Shown: positions 25,261 to 34,945 of the stretch, piece after piece
Numbering within the stretch: position 1 is the stretch's first letter
How the letters are laid out: each line of letters opens with the position of its first letter
Source: Pseudomonas putida
GTDB lineage: Bacteria > Pseudomonadota > Gammaproteobacteria > Pseudomonadales > Pseudomonadaceae
Assembly (NCBI RefSeq): GCF_028682395.1
Contig: NZ_JANHLC010000007.1
Location: forward strand, 62,001 to 126,000
DNA length: 64,000 bases
Direction: 5' to 3'
Made by a program: the position numbers and the translations under genes
Notes under the pieces: generated by a model
What the model saw: only the letters and a program-made list of their open reading frames with translations
What the model was told of the DNA's origin: nothing
The model's database searches: none

Positions 25261-25704
25261 TTACTTGGCCAATTCGCATTTCTGCAGATGATTCTGAGCG
25301 ATGCTGGCGGGCACTATTTTCAGGTTCGCTCCGCCGACAAATACGCCCATTTTGATCGACTGGCGTACGTAATGGTTCTGCCCGGCCACGGCGATCAGGT
25401 CAAGGGTGTTGTCGCTGAATTCGGATTCGGTCGCGATAACATGTGGGCCTGGAGCGATCACGCGGTAGAAGTACACCCGGTTGGCCGTTTCACCGATCAC
25501 GGATCCGTCAACCTTAACGGTCTTCTTCAGGCTCTGGCCGCCGAGGCTGTCGCGGTAGATGTACAGCCCGGCCTGATGGGGAGGCGGTGCTGGGAAGGTT
25601 TTCAGCGTGGCATCGATTTCGGGGCTGTCCATGGGGACAGAGGCGCAACCGCTCAGTACGGCAATGGCCAGGGCGGTTGCAAACAGCTTGATGCGGCTTG
25701 GCAT
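25261..25704 (-). CDS. DUF2846-type lipoprotein
   Basis: A 147-residue lipoprotein. The signal peptide ends in the lipobox LSGCAS, so Cys20 is the lipidated residue. The mature part carries GLYIYRDSLGGQSLKKTVKVDG, ANRVYFYRVIAPGPHVIATES and GQNHYVRQSIKMG, the pattern of the DUF2846 family, a small beta-rich domain of unknown function. The residue after Cys is Ala, which fits outer-membrane sorting. It stands alone with its own terminator, convergent with the orphan gene at 24495. Confidence 0.85.
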   Translation of the reverse strand: MPSRIKLFATALAIAVLSGCASVPMDSPEIDATLKTFPAPPPHQAGLYIYRDSLGGQSLKKTVKVDGSVIGETANRVYFYRVIAPGPHVIATESEFSDNTLDLIAVAGQNHYVRQSIKMGVFVGGANLKIVPASIAQNHLQKCELAK

Positions 25705-25930
25705 CGGAAGTCCTTTTCTTGTGAGTTGGGCAATCAGTGCCCTGGCACTGGGGCCCGGTCACTGACGGGCGAGATTATGGCTTATTGACATCATCTTGGC
25801 GATGGGGCGTTTGCCGCTAAATGCCCCGGGAAAACAACGCTCGGCGGCCATGGGCCTTGCTACTGCGAACGAGCAGGGCATGTTCGCCTTTGCTCAGGCC
25901 ATCCCGTGCTTCAAGCAGCCGCTCTCTTCA

Positions 25931-26092
25931 TCAGCTCTCGGCAGTAATGATCGGGCTGTCAGCGGCCTCGGCCGCCAGTTTCAAACGATCCGCTTTACTG
26001 ATGTAGGTGTTCTTGTTTTTCGGCGCCAGTTTGGCATTGGCCTTCTTGGCCTTGGCTTTGAATAGCTGCTGCAGTTTCTTTTGACGATTCAT
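25931..26092 (-). CDS. Small Lys-rich DUF2986-type protein
   Basis: A 53-residue protein read directly from the minus strand: ATG at 26092, TGA at 25931-25933. It starts MNRQKKLQQLFKAKAKKANA, continues KLAPKNKNTYISKADRLKLA and ends in an acidic tail. The basic start followed by the YISKADR motif matches the DUF2986 family common in Pseudomonas and other gammaproteobacteria. The function is unknown; a nucleic-acid or ribosome contact is only a guess from its charge. It is not part of an evident operon. Confidence 0.75.
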   Translation of the reverse strand: MNRQKKLQQLFKAKAKKANAKLAPKNKNTYISKADRLKLAAEAADSPIITAES

Positions 26093-26191
26093 GCGTTCTA
26101 CTCGGCGGGTCAGACGCGCAATGATATCAGTTTGCAGAATGCTCCAGCGGCTTGCCGCGTATGCGATGACGAGTTGCGTGGAGATAAAAAA

Positions 26192-26211
26192 ACGCCGGCT
26201 TTCGCCGGCGT
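26192..26211 (-). terminator. Terminator of the glycolate operon
   Basis: ACGCCGGC at 26192-26199 pairs with GCCGGCGT at 26204-26211 around a TTTC loop. A run of A on its left gives a T-run on the minus strand, about 95 bp after the permease stop. Confidence 0.8.
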
Positions 26212-26303
26212 GTTTGTAGGCTTGGTGAGGATGCCCCCGCTGCCGAGGGGGCGAGTGGGACCTGAGCAGGACTGCCCGCGGGGGGGGCGGCAGTCATCGG
26301 GAA

Positions 26304-28004
26304 TCAGGGGGCCATTTGCAGTGGATCGCTGATCCCCAGCAGGTAGAAGCCGATCATGCCCAGGGTCCCTGCCAGGAGGATGTAGTACAGGGTCGGGACG
26401 ATGGTTTTGCGCAGGGTGATCCCTTCGCGCCCCAGCAGGCCTACCGTGGCGGAGGCTGCCACTACGTTGTGAATCGCGATCATATTGCCGGCCGCCGCGC
26501 CCACTGATTGCAACGCCACCATCAGCGCGCCGGAGAGGCCGAGAATTTCCGCGGTATTGAATTGGAACTGCGACAGCATCAGGTTGGACACGGTGTTGGA
26601 ACCGGCAATAAAAGCGCCCAAGGCGCCCACGGCCGGGGCGAAGATGGGATACACGTCACCGACACTGTCGGCGACCAGCCGCGCCATCGCCACGGGCATC
26701 GACACCAGGTCCGAAGCGTTGACCCCCGAGTTGATCAGGATCCGCACCATGGGGATGGTGAAAATCAGTACAAAGCCGGCACCGAGCAGGGTCTTGCTCG
26801 ATTCGCTGACGGCCGCCATCAGTTCGCTGACGCGCATGCGGTGCAGGAAGAAGGTCGCCAGCGATACCACGCAGAGCAGGCCGCCGGGCAGGTAGAGCAT
26901 CTCCAGGCTGGCGGAGACGCCGGTCTCGCCGAGAATATCCTTGGCGCCAAAGCTCAGGGACAGCATCCAGGCCTTGAGCGCCGCGATATTGCGCGACAGC
27001 ACCAGCAGCACCGCCAACAGCACATAAGGGGCCCACGCCAGTGCGACGGGAATGGCTTTTTTACCGGCCATATCATCGAGTTTCATCTCGATCTTACCCA
27101 TCCACTCGGCTGGCCACTCACTGGCGGGGGCAAAGTCCCAGGTGGCCTTGGGCAGCAGGAAGCCAGCCTTGGCCGCTGGAATCACGATGCTCAGGCCAAC
27201 CAGGGCACCGATCATCGAGGGAAATTCCGGACCGAGGAACACCCCGGCCGCAGCGTAGGGAATCACGAAGGCGAGCCCGGTGAAAATCGCAAACGGGGTC
27301 ATTTCCAGGCCTTCGCGCCAGGATTGGTTCTTGCCGAAGAAGCGGGTCATGATGCAGACCATGATCAGCGGCATCAGGATCCCGCACAGGGCGTGGATGA
27401 TCGCCACCCGCGAGAAAATCAGGTGGAAGAACACGTCCCAACTGCTGCCGACCGCTGCCAGTTGCGCGCCGATGCCCGCCTGGTCAAGCCCCCCGGCGAC
27501 CCCGACGACCATGGGCGCACCGACCGCGCCAAACGACACCGGCGTGGACTGCACCAGCATGCCAAGCACCACCGCCGCCATGGCGGGAAAGCCCAGGGCA
27601 ACCATCAATGGTGCGACCACCGCCGCCGGTGTGCCGAAACCGGAGGCGCCCTCGATAAAACAGCCGAACAGCCAGGCCACGATCAGCGCCTGGACCCGTC
27701 GGTCAGGGCTGATATTGGCGAAACCTCGGCGAATCGAGCTGATGCCGCCGGAGTGCTTGAGCGTGTTGAGGAGCAGGATGGCGCCGAAGACAATCCACAG
27801 GATCGCCGCCGTGAGGATAAGGCCCTGGAGTGAGGACGCCAGGACCCGATTGAACGACATGTCCCAGGCACCGAGGCCGATCAGTGCCGTGAGCAGGAAG
27901 ACCACCGGCATGGCGTACTTGGCTGGCCAGCGAAAGCCGATCAGTAGCACGCCCGCCAGTACCAGGGGCACGAATGCCAGAATGGACAGCAGTGTTTGAC
28001 TCAT
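26304..28004 (-). CDS. glcA: Glycolate/L-lactate permease
   Basis: A 566-residue inner-membrane carrier of the LctP family that takes up glycolate or lactate with protons. About thirteen membrane segments can be read, with family stretches ASGFGTPAAVVAPLMVALGF, FGAVGAPMVVGVAGG and GSNTVSNLMLSQFQF. The ATG at 28004 has AAGGAA upstream; the longer frame has no support. It comes after glcB in the same orientation, reproducing the E. coli order glcDEFGBA, so glycolate is the likely substrate; lactate is also transported by this family. Confidence 0.88.
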   Translation of the reverse strand: MSQTLLSILAFVPLVLAGVLLIGFRWPAKYAMPVVFLLTALIGLGAWDMSFNRVLASSLQGLILTAAILWIVFGAILLLNTLKHSGGISSIRRGFANISPDRRVQALIVAWLFGCFIEGASGFGTPAAVVAPLMVALGFPAMAAVVLGMLVQSTPVSFGAVGAPMVVGVAGGLDQAGIGAQLAAVGSSWDVFFHLIFSRVAIIHALCGILMPLIMVCIMTRFFGKNQSWREGLEMTPFAIFTGLAFVIPYAAAGVFLGPEFPSMIGALVGLSIVIPAAKAGFLLPKATWDFAPASEWPAEWMGKIEMKLDDMAGKKAIPVALAWAPYVLLAVLLVLSRNIAALKAWMLSLSFGAKDILGETGVSASLEMLYLPGGLLCVVSLATFFLHRMRVSELMAAVSESSKTLLGAGFVLIFTIPMVRILINSGVNASDLVSMPVAMARLVADSVGDVYPIFAPAVGALGAFIAGSNTVSNLMLSQFQFNTAEILGLSGALMVALQSVGAAAGNMIAIHNVVAASATVGLLGREGITLRKTIVPTLYYILLAGTLGMIGFYLLGISDPLQMAP

Positions 28005-28273
28005 GGTTTGGTTCCTTGTTTTTTTTGTGAACCACAGTTTTCCCGGGGATACCCGGTGCCACGCTTCGCGCGCTTGCGCGCGGCTTGAGCCGCTTCGCCA
28101 GGGATTACCTGACGTGGCCACTCATGCTCGAGAGCCCCGGCAGCCATGGGCGGTCGGGGCTTTATTGGTCTTTACCCCGAATCACTGCGGGGCATTGAGT
28201 GGATGGGAAAGCCTGGGCTGCGCCGGTTCGCAAGCCTCGGCGGCGAGCGACCTTGGCGGTCGCGCATGCCTCC
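28005..28273. other. Intergenic region with several GC hairpins between glcB and glcA
   Basis: GCGGC at 28080-28084 pairs with GCCGC at 28089-28093, next to a CGCGCGC/GCGCGCG self-complement. AGCCCCG at 28133-28139 pairs with CGGGGCT at 28155-28161. These could reduce read-through from glcB into glcA or stabilise the upstream mRNA. No gene is seen. Confidence 0.45.
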
Positions 28274-30451
28274 TCAGGCCTGCTGCTTGAAGCGCAAGCG
28301 CCAGGCATGCAGCAACGGTTCGGTGTAGCCGCTCGGTTGCTCGCGGCCCTTGAACACCAGGTCGCAGGCAGCCTGGAAGGCCATCGAGGCGCTGTAGTCG
28401 CGGGCCATCGGCTGGTACAGCGCATCGCCGGCGTTCTGCTGGTCGACCACCTTGGCCATGCGTTCCAGGCTCTCTTTTACTTGAGCTGCGCTGATGACTT
28501 GGTGATGCAGCCAGTTGGCGATGTGTTGGCTGGAGATGCGCAGGGTCGCGCGGTCTTCCATCAGGCCGATATTGTGGATGTCCGGCACCTTGGAGCAGCC
28601 GACGCCTTGCTCGACCCAGCGCACCACATAACCGAGGATGCCCTGGCAGTTGTTGTCCAGCTCTTCCTGGATCTGGCTGGCGCTCCAGTCGGGTTCGGCG
28701 GCGACCGGCACACTGAGCAGGCCATTGAGCAGGGCCTCGCGCTGGCTGTTTAGGTCGATGGCTTCCAGCTCGCGCTGCACGGCCTGGACATCGACCTGGT
28801 GGTAGTGCAGGGCGTGCAGGGTGGCGGCAGTCGGCGAGGGCACCCAGGCGGTATTGGCGCCGGCCTTGGGGTGGGCGATTTTTTGTTCGAGCATGGCGGC
28901 CATTAGGTCCGGCATGGCCCACATGCCCTTGCCAATCTGCGCCCGGCCACGCAGGCCGCAGCTCAGGCCGACCAATACGTTGTTGCGCTCGTAGGCCTGG
29001 ATCCAGGCACTGCTTTTCATATCGCCCTTGCGTAGCATGGGGCCGGCTTCCATAGCGGTGTGCATTTCATCGCCGGTGCGGTCGAGGAAACCGGTGTTGA
29101 TAAAGGCCACCCGTGCCGCCGCGCTGGCGATGCAGGCCTTGAGGTTGATACTGGTGCGCCGCTCTTCGTCCATGATGCCCATTTTCAGGGTGTTGCGCGC
29201 CAGCTTCAGCAGGTCCTCGATACGGGCGAACAGCAGGTCGGCAAAGGCCACTTCGGCCGGGCCGTGCATCTTCGGCTTGACGATGTAGACGCTGGCGGTG
29301 CGCGAGTTGCCCTGGCGCTGCAGGTCATGGAGGGCGATCAGGCTGGTCATTACGCCGTCGAGTATGCCTTCGGGGATCTCGCGGCCGTCGCCGTCGAGAA
29401 TCGCCGGGTTGCTCATCAAATGGCCGACATTGCGCACAAACAGCAGCGAGCGGCCGTGCAGCTTCAGCGTGCCGCCGTCCGCTGCGGTGTATTCGCGGTC
29501 CGGGTTGAGGCGGCGTACGATCTGCTTGCCGCCTTTCTCCAGCGCCTCGCTGAGGTCGCCCTTCATCAGGCCCAGCCAGTTGCGGTAGATCAGCACCTTA
29601 TCATCGGCATCGACTGCGGCCACGGAGTCTTCGCAGTCGAGAATGGTCGACAATGCGGACTCGATCAACAGGTCCTTGACCCCGGCCGCATCGGTAGCGC
29701 CGATCTGGCTGGCGGCATCGATCTGGATTTCCACATGCAGGCCGTTGTTCTTGAGCAGCACGGCCGTTGGCGCGCTGGTATCACCCTGATAACCGACCAG
29801 TTTTTCGGGCTGGGCCAAGCCGGTCAATGTGCCGTTGGCCAGGCTGACCTGGAGTTGGCGGTCTTTGATCTGGTAGTTGAGCGAATCGACATGGGAGCCC
29901 GTGGCGAGCGGTGCCGCCTGGTCGAGAAAGGCGCGGGCAAAGGCGATCACCTTGTTGCCCCGTACCGGGTTGTAGCCCTGACCCTTTTGCGCGCCATCGG
30001 CCTCGCTGATTGCATCGGTGCCGTAGAGCGCGTCGTACAGCGAGCCCCAGCGGGCGTTGGCGGCGTTCAGCGCGTAGCGCGCATTCATCACCGGTACCAC
30101 CAGTTGCGGGCCGGCCTGGTGGGTGATTTCGCTGTCGACCTGGGCGGTGCTGGCCTGCACCTGGTTTGGCTGGGACAGCAGATAGCCGATGGATTCGAGG
30201 AAGCCGCGGTAGGCCGGCATATCGGTAATCGGGCCCGGGTGCTCGCGGTGCCAGGTGTCCAGCTTGACCTGCAGTGCATCGCGCTCGGCCAGCAGCTTAC
30301 GGTTCTGCGGCGCCAGTTCATGAACCAGGGCGGCAAAGCCGGTCCAGAACGCCTCGCGCTCGATGCCGCTGCCCGGCAGCACTTCTTCGTCGACGAAACG
30401 TTGCAGCTTGGCGGCCACTTGCAGGCCCTGGCAGTTCACGCGATCAGTCAT
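28274..30451 (-). CDS. glcB: Malate synthase G
   Basis: A 725-residue enzyme that condenses glyoxylate and acetyl-CoA into malate, the last step of glycolate use and part of the glyoxylate shunt. The length matches the G isoform. Readable family blocks include TILDCEDSVAAVDADDKV with the metal-binding acidic residues, LLFVRNVGHLMSNPA, FINTGFLDRTGDEMHTAME with the catalytic region, and GANTAWVPSPTAATLHALHY. It follows glcG after about 80 bp and precedes the permease gene. Confidence 0.97.
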   Translation of the reverse strand: MTDRVNCQGLQVAAKLQRFVDEEVLPGSGIEREAFWTGFAALVHELAPQNRKLLAERDALQVKLDTWHREHPGPITDMPAYRGFLESIGYLLSQPNQVQASTAQVDSEITHQAGPQLVVPVMNARYALNAANARWGSLYDALYGTDAISEADGAQKGQGYNPVRGNKVIAFARAFLDQAAPLATGSHVDSLNYQIKDRQLQVSLANGTLTGLAQPEKLVGYQGDTSAPTAVLLKNNGLHVEIQIDAASQIGATDAAGVKDLLIESALSTILDCEDSVAAVDADDKVLIYRNWLGLMKGDLSEALEKGGKQIVRRLNPDREYTAADGGTLKLHGRSLLFVRNVGHLMSNPAILDGDGREIPEGILDGVMTSLIALHDLQRQGNSRTASVYIVKPKMHGPAEVAFADLLFARIEDLLKLARNTLKMGIMDEERRTSINLKACIASAAARVAFINTGFLDRTGDEMHTAMEAGPMLRKGDMKSSAWIQAYERNNVLVGLSCGLRGRAQIGKGMWAMPDLMAAMLEQKIAHPKAGANTAWVPSPTAATLHALHYHQVDVQAVQRELEAIDLNSQREALLNGLLSVPVAAEPDWSASQIQEELDNNCQGILGYVVRWVEQGVGCSKVPDIHNIGLMEDRATLRISSQHIANWLHHQVISAAQVKESLERMAKVVDQQNAGDALYQPMARDYSASMAFQAACDLVFKGREQPSGYTEPLLHAWRLRFKQQA

Positions 30452-30529
30452 TTTTCACTCTCCCAAAAACAGTACGTGTACGGCGTCAGGCGCCGGGCGG
30501 ATCACTCGGGACCCGCTTCAATAAACAAC

Positions 30530-30931
30530 TCAGCCCAGTGCCGCGACACCGGCCCTGGCCACCTGGGCGTCCTGGTCGGCCTTGACCCCGGAGACGCCCA
30601 CCGCGCCAATCACTTGGCCGGCGACGATCACCGGCACGCCGCCTTCGAGGGAGGTCAGCAGCGGCGCGGACAGGAATGCCGTGCGCCCGCCATTGACCAT
30701 GTCTTCATAGCCCTTGGTTTCGCGGCGGCCGATGGCGGCGCTACGGGCTTTCTCGCCGGCAATGTAGGCGCCGGCCGGCGCGCAGCCGTCCAGGCGTTCC
30801 AGGGCCAGTGGATGACCGCCGTCGTCGACCACGCTGATGGTCACGGCCCACTGGTTTTTCTCGGCTTCACCACGGGCAGCGGCGAGGATTTTGCTGACTT
30901 CGGTCTGGCTCAAGACGGCTTTGCTAAGCAT
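30530..30931 (-). CDS. glcG: GlcG/HbpS-type heme-degrading-like protein
   Basis: A 133-residue protein of the GlcG/PduO-C (formerly DUF336) family, often carried with glycolate oxidase genes. It reads WAVTISVVDDGGHPLALERLDG, KARSAAIGRRETKGYED and GGVPVIVAGQVIGAVGVSG, the typical blocks. Its role in glycolate oxidation is not settled. The ATG at 30931 has GGAG six bases upstream; the longer frame would run into glcF. It sits 11 bp after the glcF stop. Confidence 0.92.
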   Translation of the reverse strand: MLSKAVLSQTEVSKILAAARGEAEKNQWAVTISVVDDGGHPLALERLDGCAPAGAYIAGEKARSAAIGRRETKGYEDMVNGGRTAFLSAPLLTSLEGGVPVIVAGQVIGAVGVSGVKADQDAQVARAGVAALG

Positions 30932-30942
30932 GGTGATCTCCG

Positions 30943-32160
30943 TTAGTTCAGGGCTTCTTCGACGAGTTCGATCCAGTGCCGCACAGGGGTGCGGCCGGCG
31001 CCGTCGAGATGGGTCTGGCAGCCGATATTGGCGGTGACGATGACCTGGGGCTTGCCGCTTTCCAGGGCATTGAGTTTGTTGTCGCGCAACTGTTTGGACA
31101 GTTCGGGCTGGGTCAGTGAATAGGTGCCGGCCGAGCCGCAGCACAGGTGGCTGTCGGGCACAGCCGTGAGGCCGAAGCCGAGGCGGGTCAGGACGCTTTC
31201 CACCGCGCCACCGAGCTTCTGGGCGTGTTGCAGGGTACAAGGGCAATGGAAGGCCAGGCGCATGTCGGCGTGTACACCGAGTTGCTCCAGGGGCTCGGCG
31301 CTGAACACCTCCACCAGGTCCTTGGCCAGGCTGCTGACGCGCCGGGCCTTGTCGGCATAGGCCGGGTCATGGGCCAGGAGATGGCCGTACTCCTTGACAA
31401 AGGCGCCGCAGCCGCTGGCGGTCTGCACAATGGCTTCGGCACCTTGCTCGATGGCCGGCCACCAGGCATCGATATTCTGTCGGGCGCGTTGCAAGCCTTG
31501 CGCCTGGGCGTCGAGGTGGTAGTCCACTGCGCCGCAGCAGCCGGCTTCCTGGATCGGCGTGACGCTGATGCCCAGGCGGTCAAGCACCCGTGCGGTGGCA
31601 GCGTTGGTGTTGGGGGCCAGGCCTGGCTGCACGCAGCCTTCAAGCATCAGCACCCGCCGGGCATGCCGTGGCGCGGGGCGTGGCTTGGCCGTCGCGGCGC
31701 TGCGCGGCAATTTGCTGTTGAGGCTGGCCGGCAACAGGGGCCGGAACACCTGGCCGGCCTGGGTGAGCCCTTTGAACAGCGCGGCATGGGGGACCACCGC
31801 GCGCAGGCTTTGGCGCAGCACCCGTTGCGCGAGCGGGCGGGGCACGGCGGCGTCGACCACGGCGCGGCCGATATCCAGCAGGTTGTGGTACTGCACCCCC
31901 GACGGGCAGGTGGTTTCACAGTTGCGGCAGCTCAGGCAGCGGTCCAGGTGCAGTTGGGTCTTGGCGCTGACCTCCTGGCCTTCGAGCACTTGCTTGATCA
32001 GGTAGATGCGCCCGCGCGGGCCGTCCAGCTCGTCGCCGAGCAGTTGGTAGGTCGGGCAGGTGGCGTTGCAGAAACCGCAATGCACGCAACTGCGCAGGAT
32101 CCGCTCGGCTTCTTCGGCGCGAGGCAGTTGCCGGGCCTGTTCACTCAGATGGGTCTGCAC
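30943..32160 (-). CDS. glcF: Glycolate oxidase iron-sulfur subunit
   Basis: A 405-residue subunit of the glycolate oxidase complex GlcDEF, which oxidises glycolate to glyoxylate and passes electrons to the respiratory chain. Two ferredoxin-type clusters are bound by CVHCGFCNATCP (Cys 25, 28, 31, 35) and CLSCRNCETTCP (Cys 75, 78, 81, 85). Two CCG-type domains follow, with EAGCCGAVDYH and SHLCCGSAGTYSL. It starts 2 bp after the glcE stop and is translated as part of the same operon. Confidence 0.97.
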   Translation of the reverse strand: MQTHLSEQARQLPRAEEAERILRSCVHCGFCNATCPTYQLLGDELDGPRGRIYLIKQVLEGQEVSAKTQLHLDRCLSCRNCETTCPSGVQYHNLLDIGRAVVDAAVPRPLAQRVLRQSLRAVVPHAALFKGLTQAGQVFRPLLPASLNSKLPRSAATAKPRPAPRHARRVLMLEGCVQPGLAPNTNAATARVLDRLGISVTPIQEAGCCGAVDYHLDAQAQGLQRARQNIDAWWPAIEQGAEAIVQTASGCGAFVKEYGHLLAHDPAYADKARRVSSLAKDLVEVFSAEPLEQLGVHADMRLAFHCPCTLQHAQKLGGAVESVLTRLGFGLTAVPDSHLCCGSAGTYSLTQPELSKQLRDNKLNALESGKPQVIVTANIGCQTHLDGAGRTPVRHWIELVEEALN

Positions 32161-32162
32161 GG

Positions 32163-33227
32163 TTACACCTCACTAAACAGGCGGCCAGGGTTGAAGATGC
32201 CCTGGGGGTCGAGCTGGTTTTTCAGTTGGCGGTGGTAGCGCAGCAACGGTGCCGGCAGGGGCTGGAAGGGGCTATCGCAATGGCCGGCGGTAAAACAGGT
32301 GGCATGCCCGCCGACTTCGCTGGCGGCCAGGCGGATCAGCTCGGCCTCGGCCTCGGATTTCAGCCAGCGCTGTGCGCCGCCCCAGTCGATCAATTGCTCG
32401 CCGGGCAGGGCGAGTACACCGGTGTGGCTGGGGACCGACAAACGCCACAGCGGACGTGGGTCGGCGAAAAAGTCCAGGCGCTGTTCACGCAGCTCCGTCC
32501 AGTAGTCGCTGTCCAGTTGCTCACCACCGAGGCGCTCGCGGGCGGCGGCCACCGAGCCTTCGCCGCCTTCCAAACGTAGGTGCAGGGCCTGGCCATCGTG
32601 GCTGGCGGCACTGAGTGGAATCGGTTGCTGGCCCCATTCGGCCAGTTTGCGCAGGGCCAGGGCGGTGTCCATTTCCAGGCGCAGGCTGAGGCACTGGCGC
32701 GGCTTGGGCAGTACCTTGAGCGAGACTTCGGTGATCACCCCCAGGCAACCCAGGCTGCCGGCCAGCAGGCGTGACAGATCGTAGCCGGCGACATTCTTCA
32801 TCACCTCGCCACCAAAGCGCAGGTGCTTGCCCGTTCCGGTAATCAGGCGGGTGCCCAGGACCAGGTCGCGTACTGCGCCGGACCAGGGCCGCCGAGGGCC
32901 GGACAACCCGGCCGCGACCATGCCGCCAAGGGTCGCCGCGCCATTGGCTTGCGCCGGTTCGCAGGTCAGCATTTGCCCGGCGGCATCCAGCGCCGCTTGC
33001 AGTTCAGCCAGCGGTGTACCAGCACGCGCGGTGATCACCAGTTCGGTCGGGTCGTAGCTGACGATGCCCCGATGGGAGCGGGTATCGAGCACTTCGCCGA
33101 CGACCTTGCGCCCGAGAAATGCCTTACTGTTGCCGCCCTGAATACGCAGGGCGGTCGAGGTATTGAGGGCGTGATTGACTTGTTCCAGCAGCGCCGCACT
33201 GGCGTCGCAGTCATGCTGCATAACCAT
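32163..33227 (-). CDS. glcE: Glycolate oxidase FAD-binding subunit
   Basis: A 354-residue FAD-binding PCMH-type subunit of glycolate oxidase. Recognisable blocks are ALRIQGGNSKAFLGR, YDPTELVITARAGTPLAELQ, ANGAATLGGMVAAGLSGPRR and KNVAGYDLSRLLAGSLGCLG. The start ATG overlaps the glcD stop as TAATG, so translation is coupled; the longer frame upstream lies inside glcD and is a shadow. Confidence 0.95.
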   Translation of the reverse strand: MVMQHDCDASAALLEQVNHALNTSTALRIQGGNSKAFLGRKVVGEVLDTRSHRGIVSYDPTELVITARAGTPLAELQAALDAAGQMLTCEPAQANGAATLGGMVAAGLSGPRRPWSGAVRDLVLGTRLITGTGKHLRFGGEVMKNVAGYDLSRLLAGSLGCLGVITEVSLKVLPKPRQCLSLRLEMDTALALRKLAEWGQQPIPLSAASHDGQALHLRLEGGEGSVAAARERLGGEQLDSDYWTELREQRLDFFADPRPLWRLSVPSHTGVLALPGEQLIDWGGAQRWLKSEAEAELIRLAASEVGGHATCFTAGHCDSPFQPLPAPLLRYHRQLKNQLDPQGIFNPGRLFSEV

Positions 33228-34726
33228 TAGAAACGCTCCAGTTCGGGAAACGGCAGCTGGCCGTGGTGCACGTGCATGGCGCCGAATTCGGCGCAGCGGT
33301 GCAGCGTGGGGATGTTCTTGCCGGGGTTGAGCAGGCCTCTCGGGTCGAAGGCGGCCTTGACGGCGTGGAACAGGGTCAACTCGTCGCTGTTGAACTGCGC
33401 GCACATCTGGTTGATCTTTTCGCGGCCCACGCCGTGTTCGCCGGTGATGCTGCCGCCGACCTTGACGCAGAGTTCGAGGATCTTGCCGCCCAGGGATTCG
33501 GCCCGCTCCAGCTCGCCGGGCTGGTTGGCGTCGAACAGGATCAGCGGGTGCATATTGCCGTCGCCTGCATGAAACACGTTGGCCACACGCAGGCCGAATG
33601 CCTCGGACAGCTCGCTGATGCCCCGTAGTACACCGGGCAACTCGCGGCGCGGGATGGTGCCATCCATGCAGTAGTAGTCCGGCGAGATGCGCCCGACGGC
33701 AGGGAAGGCGTTCTTGCGCCCGGCCCAGAACTTGACGCGCTCGGCTTCGTCGCGGGCCATGCGCACTTCAGTGGCGCCGGCCATGGCCAGGACTGCGCTG
33801 ACGCGCTCGCACTCGTCGTGTACGTCCGCTTCCACGCCGTCCAGCTCGCACAGCAGGATGGCTTCGGCGTCCACCGGGTAGCCGGCGTGGATAAAGTCCT
33901 CGGCGGCACGAATGGCCAGGTTGTCCATCATTTCCAGGCCGCCGGGAATGATGCCGGCGGCAATGATTTCACCGACCGCGCGCCCGGCTTTCTCCACAGA
34001 GTCAAAACTGGCCAGCAGGACTTTGGCCACCTGCGGCTTGGGCAGCAGCTTGACCGTGACTTCGGTGATGATCCCCAGCATGCCTTCGGAGCCGGTAAAT
34101 AGGGCGAGCAGGTCAAAGCCCGGCGAGTCCAGGGCATCGCTGCCCAGGGTCATGCGCTCGCCTTCGACGGTGAGGATGTCGACCTTGAGCAGGTTGTGCA
34201 CGGTCAGGCCGTATTTGAGGCAGTGCACGCCGCCGGCATTTTCCGCGACATTGCCGCCAATCGAACAGGCGATCTGGGAAGAGGGGTCGGGGGCGTAGTA
34301 CAGGTCGTAAGGCGCGGCAGCCTGGGAAATGGCCAGGTTGCGCACACCTGGCTGGACCCGGGCAAAGCGCCCTTCGGGGTTGATTTCGAGGATATGCTTG
34401 AAGCGCGCCATCACCAGCAGGATGCCCTGGACCAGCGGCAGCGCCCCGCCCGACAGACCGGTTCCGGCGCCGCGCGCCACTACGGGGACACCGCGTTGAT
34501 AACAGAGTTTGAGCAGGCGCTCGACCTGCTCGATCCGTTCGGGCAGCACGACCAGCATCGGCGTGGTGGTGTAGGCGCTGAGCCCGTCGCACTCATAGGG
34601 CTTGAGGTCCTCGCGGGTGTGCAGCACTTGCATATCCGGCAGTTGCTCACGCAGCTCGGCCAGCAGGGCTGAGGTGTCGACCTTGGGCAATACCCCATCA
34701 ACGCGCTCGTCGTACAGAATACTCAT
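33227..34726 (-). CDS. glcD: Glycolate oxidase catalytic subunit
   Basis: A 499-residue FAD-linked oxidase subunit that carries the glycolate-oxidising site. The PCMH FAD domain reads PVVARGAGTGLSGGALPL, PDPSSQIACSIGGNVAENAGG and FTGSEGMLGIITEVTVKLLP; the C-terminal FAD-oxidase domain has FHAGDGNMHPLILFD and GSITGEHGVGREK. First gene of glcDEFG-glcB-glcA. It diverges from glcC, with two operator-like palindromes in the 250-bp gap. Confidence 0.97.
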   Translation of the reverse strand: MSILYDERVDGVLPKVDTSALLAELREQLPDMQVLHTREDLKPYECDGLSAYTTTPMLVVLPERIEQVERLLKLCYQRGVPVVARGAGTGLSGGALPLVQGILLVMARFKHILEINPEGRFARVQPGVRNLAISQAAAPYDLYYAPDPSSQIACSIGGNVAENAGGVHCLKYGLTVHNLLKVDILTVEGERMTLGSDALDSPGFDLLALFTGSEGMLGIITEVTVKLLPKPQVAKVLLASFDSVEKAGRAVGEIIAAGIIPGGLEMMDNLAIRAAEDFIHAGYPVDAEAILLCELDGVEADVHDECERVSAVLAMAGATEVRMARDEAERVKFWAGRKNAFPAVGRISPDYYCMDGTIPRRELPGVLRGISELSEAFGLRVANVFHAGDGNMHPLILFDANQPGELERAESLGGKILELCVKVGGSITGEHGVGREKINQMCAQFNSDELTLFHAVKAAFDPRGLLNPGKNIPTLHRCAEFGAMHVHHGQLPFPELERF

Positions 34727-34836
34727 GGCAGGCTTTCTCGCTGGGTGTTGTTATGGCTGCACCGGTAGCGACCCGGTCCGCTTGTTATGGGCCATGTGTA
34801 GAGGCATGTGGTGCCGACGTCCAATGCTTAAGACGC

Positions 34837-34847
34837 TGGTATGACCA
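34837..34847. promoter_or_regulatory. GlcC-type operator, site 1
   Basis: TGGTATGACCA is a palindrome TGGT-N3-ACCA matching the TNGTNNNACNA pattern of FadR/FCD-subfamily regulators. It lies about 110 bp upstream of glcD. Confidence 0.6.
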
Positions 34848-34945
34848 GTTTCTATCAACCGTCATTGCGGCAAAATCCGGTAAAGGCCTTACAAATAAAG
34901 GGCTACTCGCCTATATTGGGCCGCGTGTCACTAACCGCTAAAAAT

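Noticed and set aside
26508..27833. A 441-codon plus-strand frame rich in His, Gln and Asp
   Set aside because: Antisense to the glycolate permease; its composition reflects the reverse complement of membrane helices.
29060..30946. A 628-codon plus-strand open frame
   Set aside because: Antisense to malate synthase G and glcG, without a ribosome site or recognisable domain.
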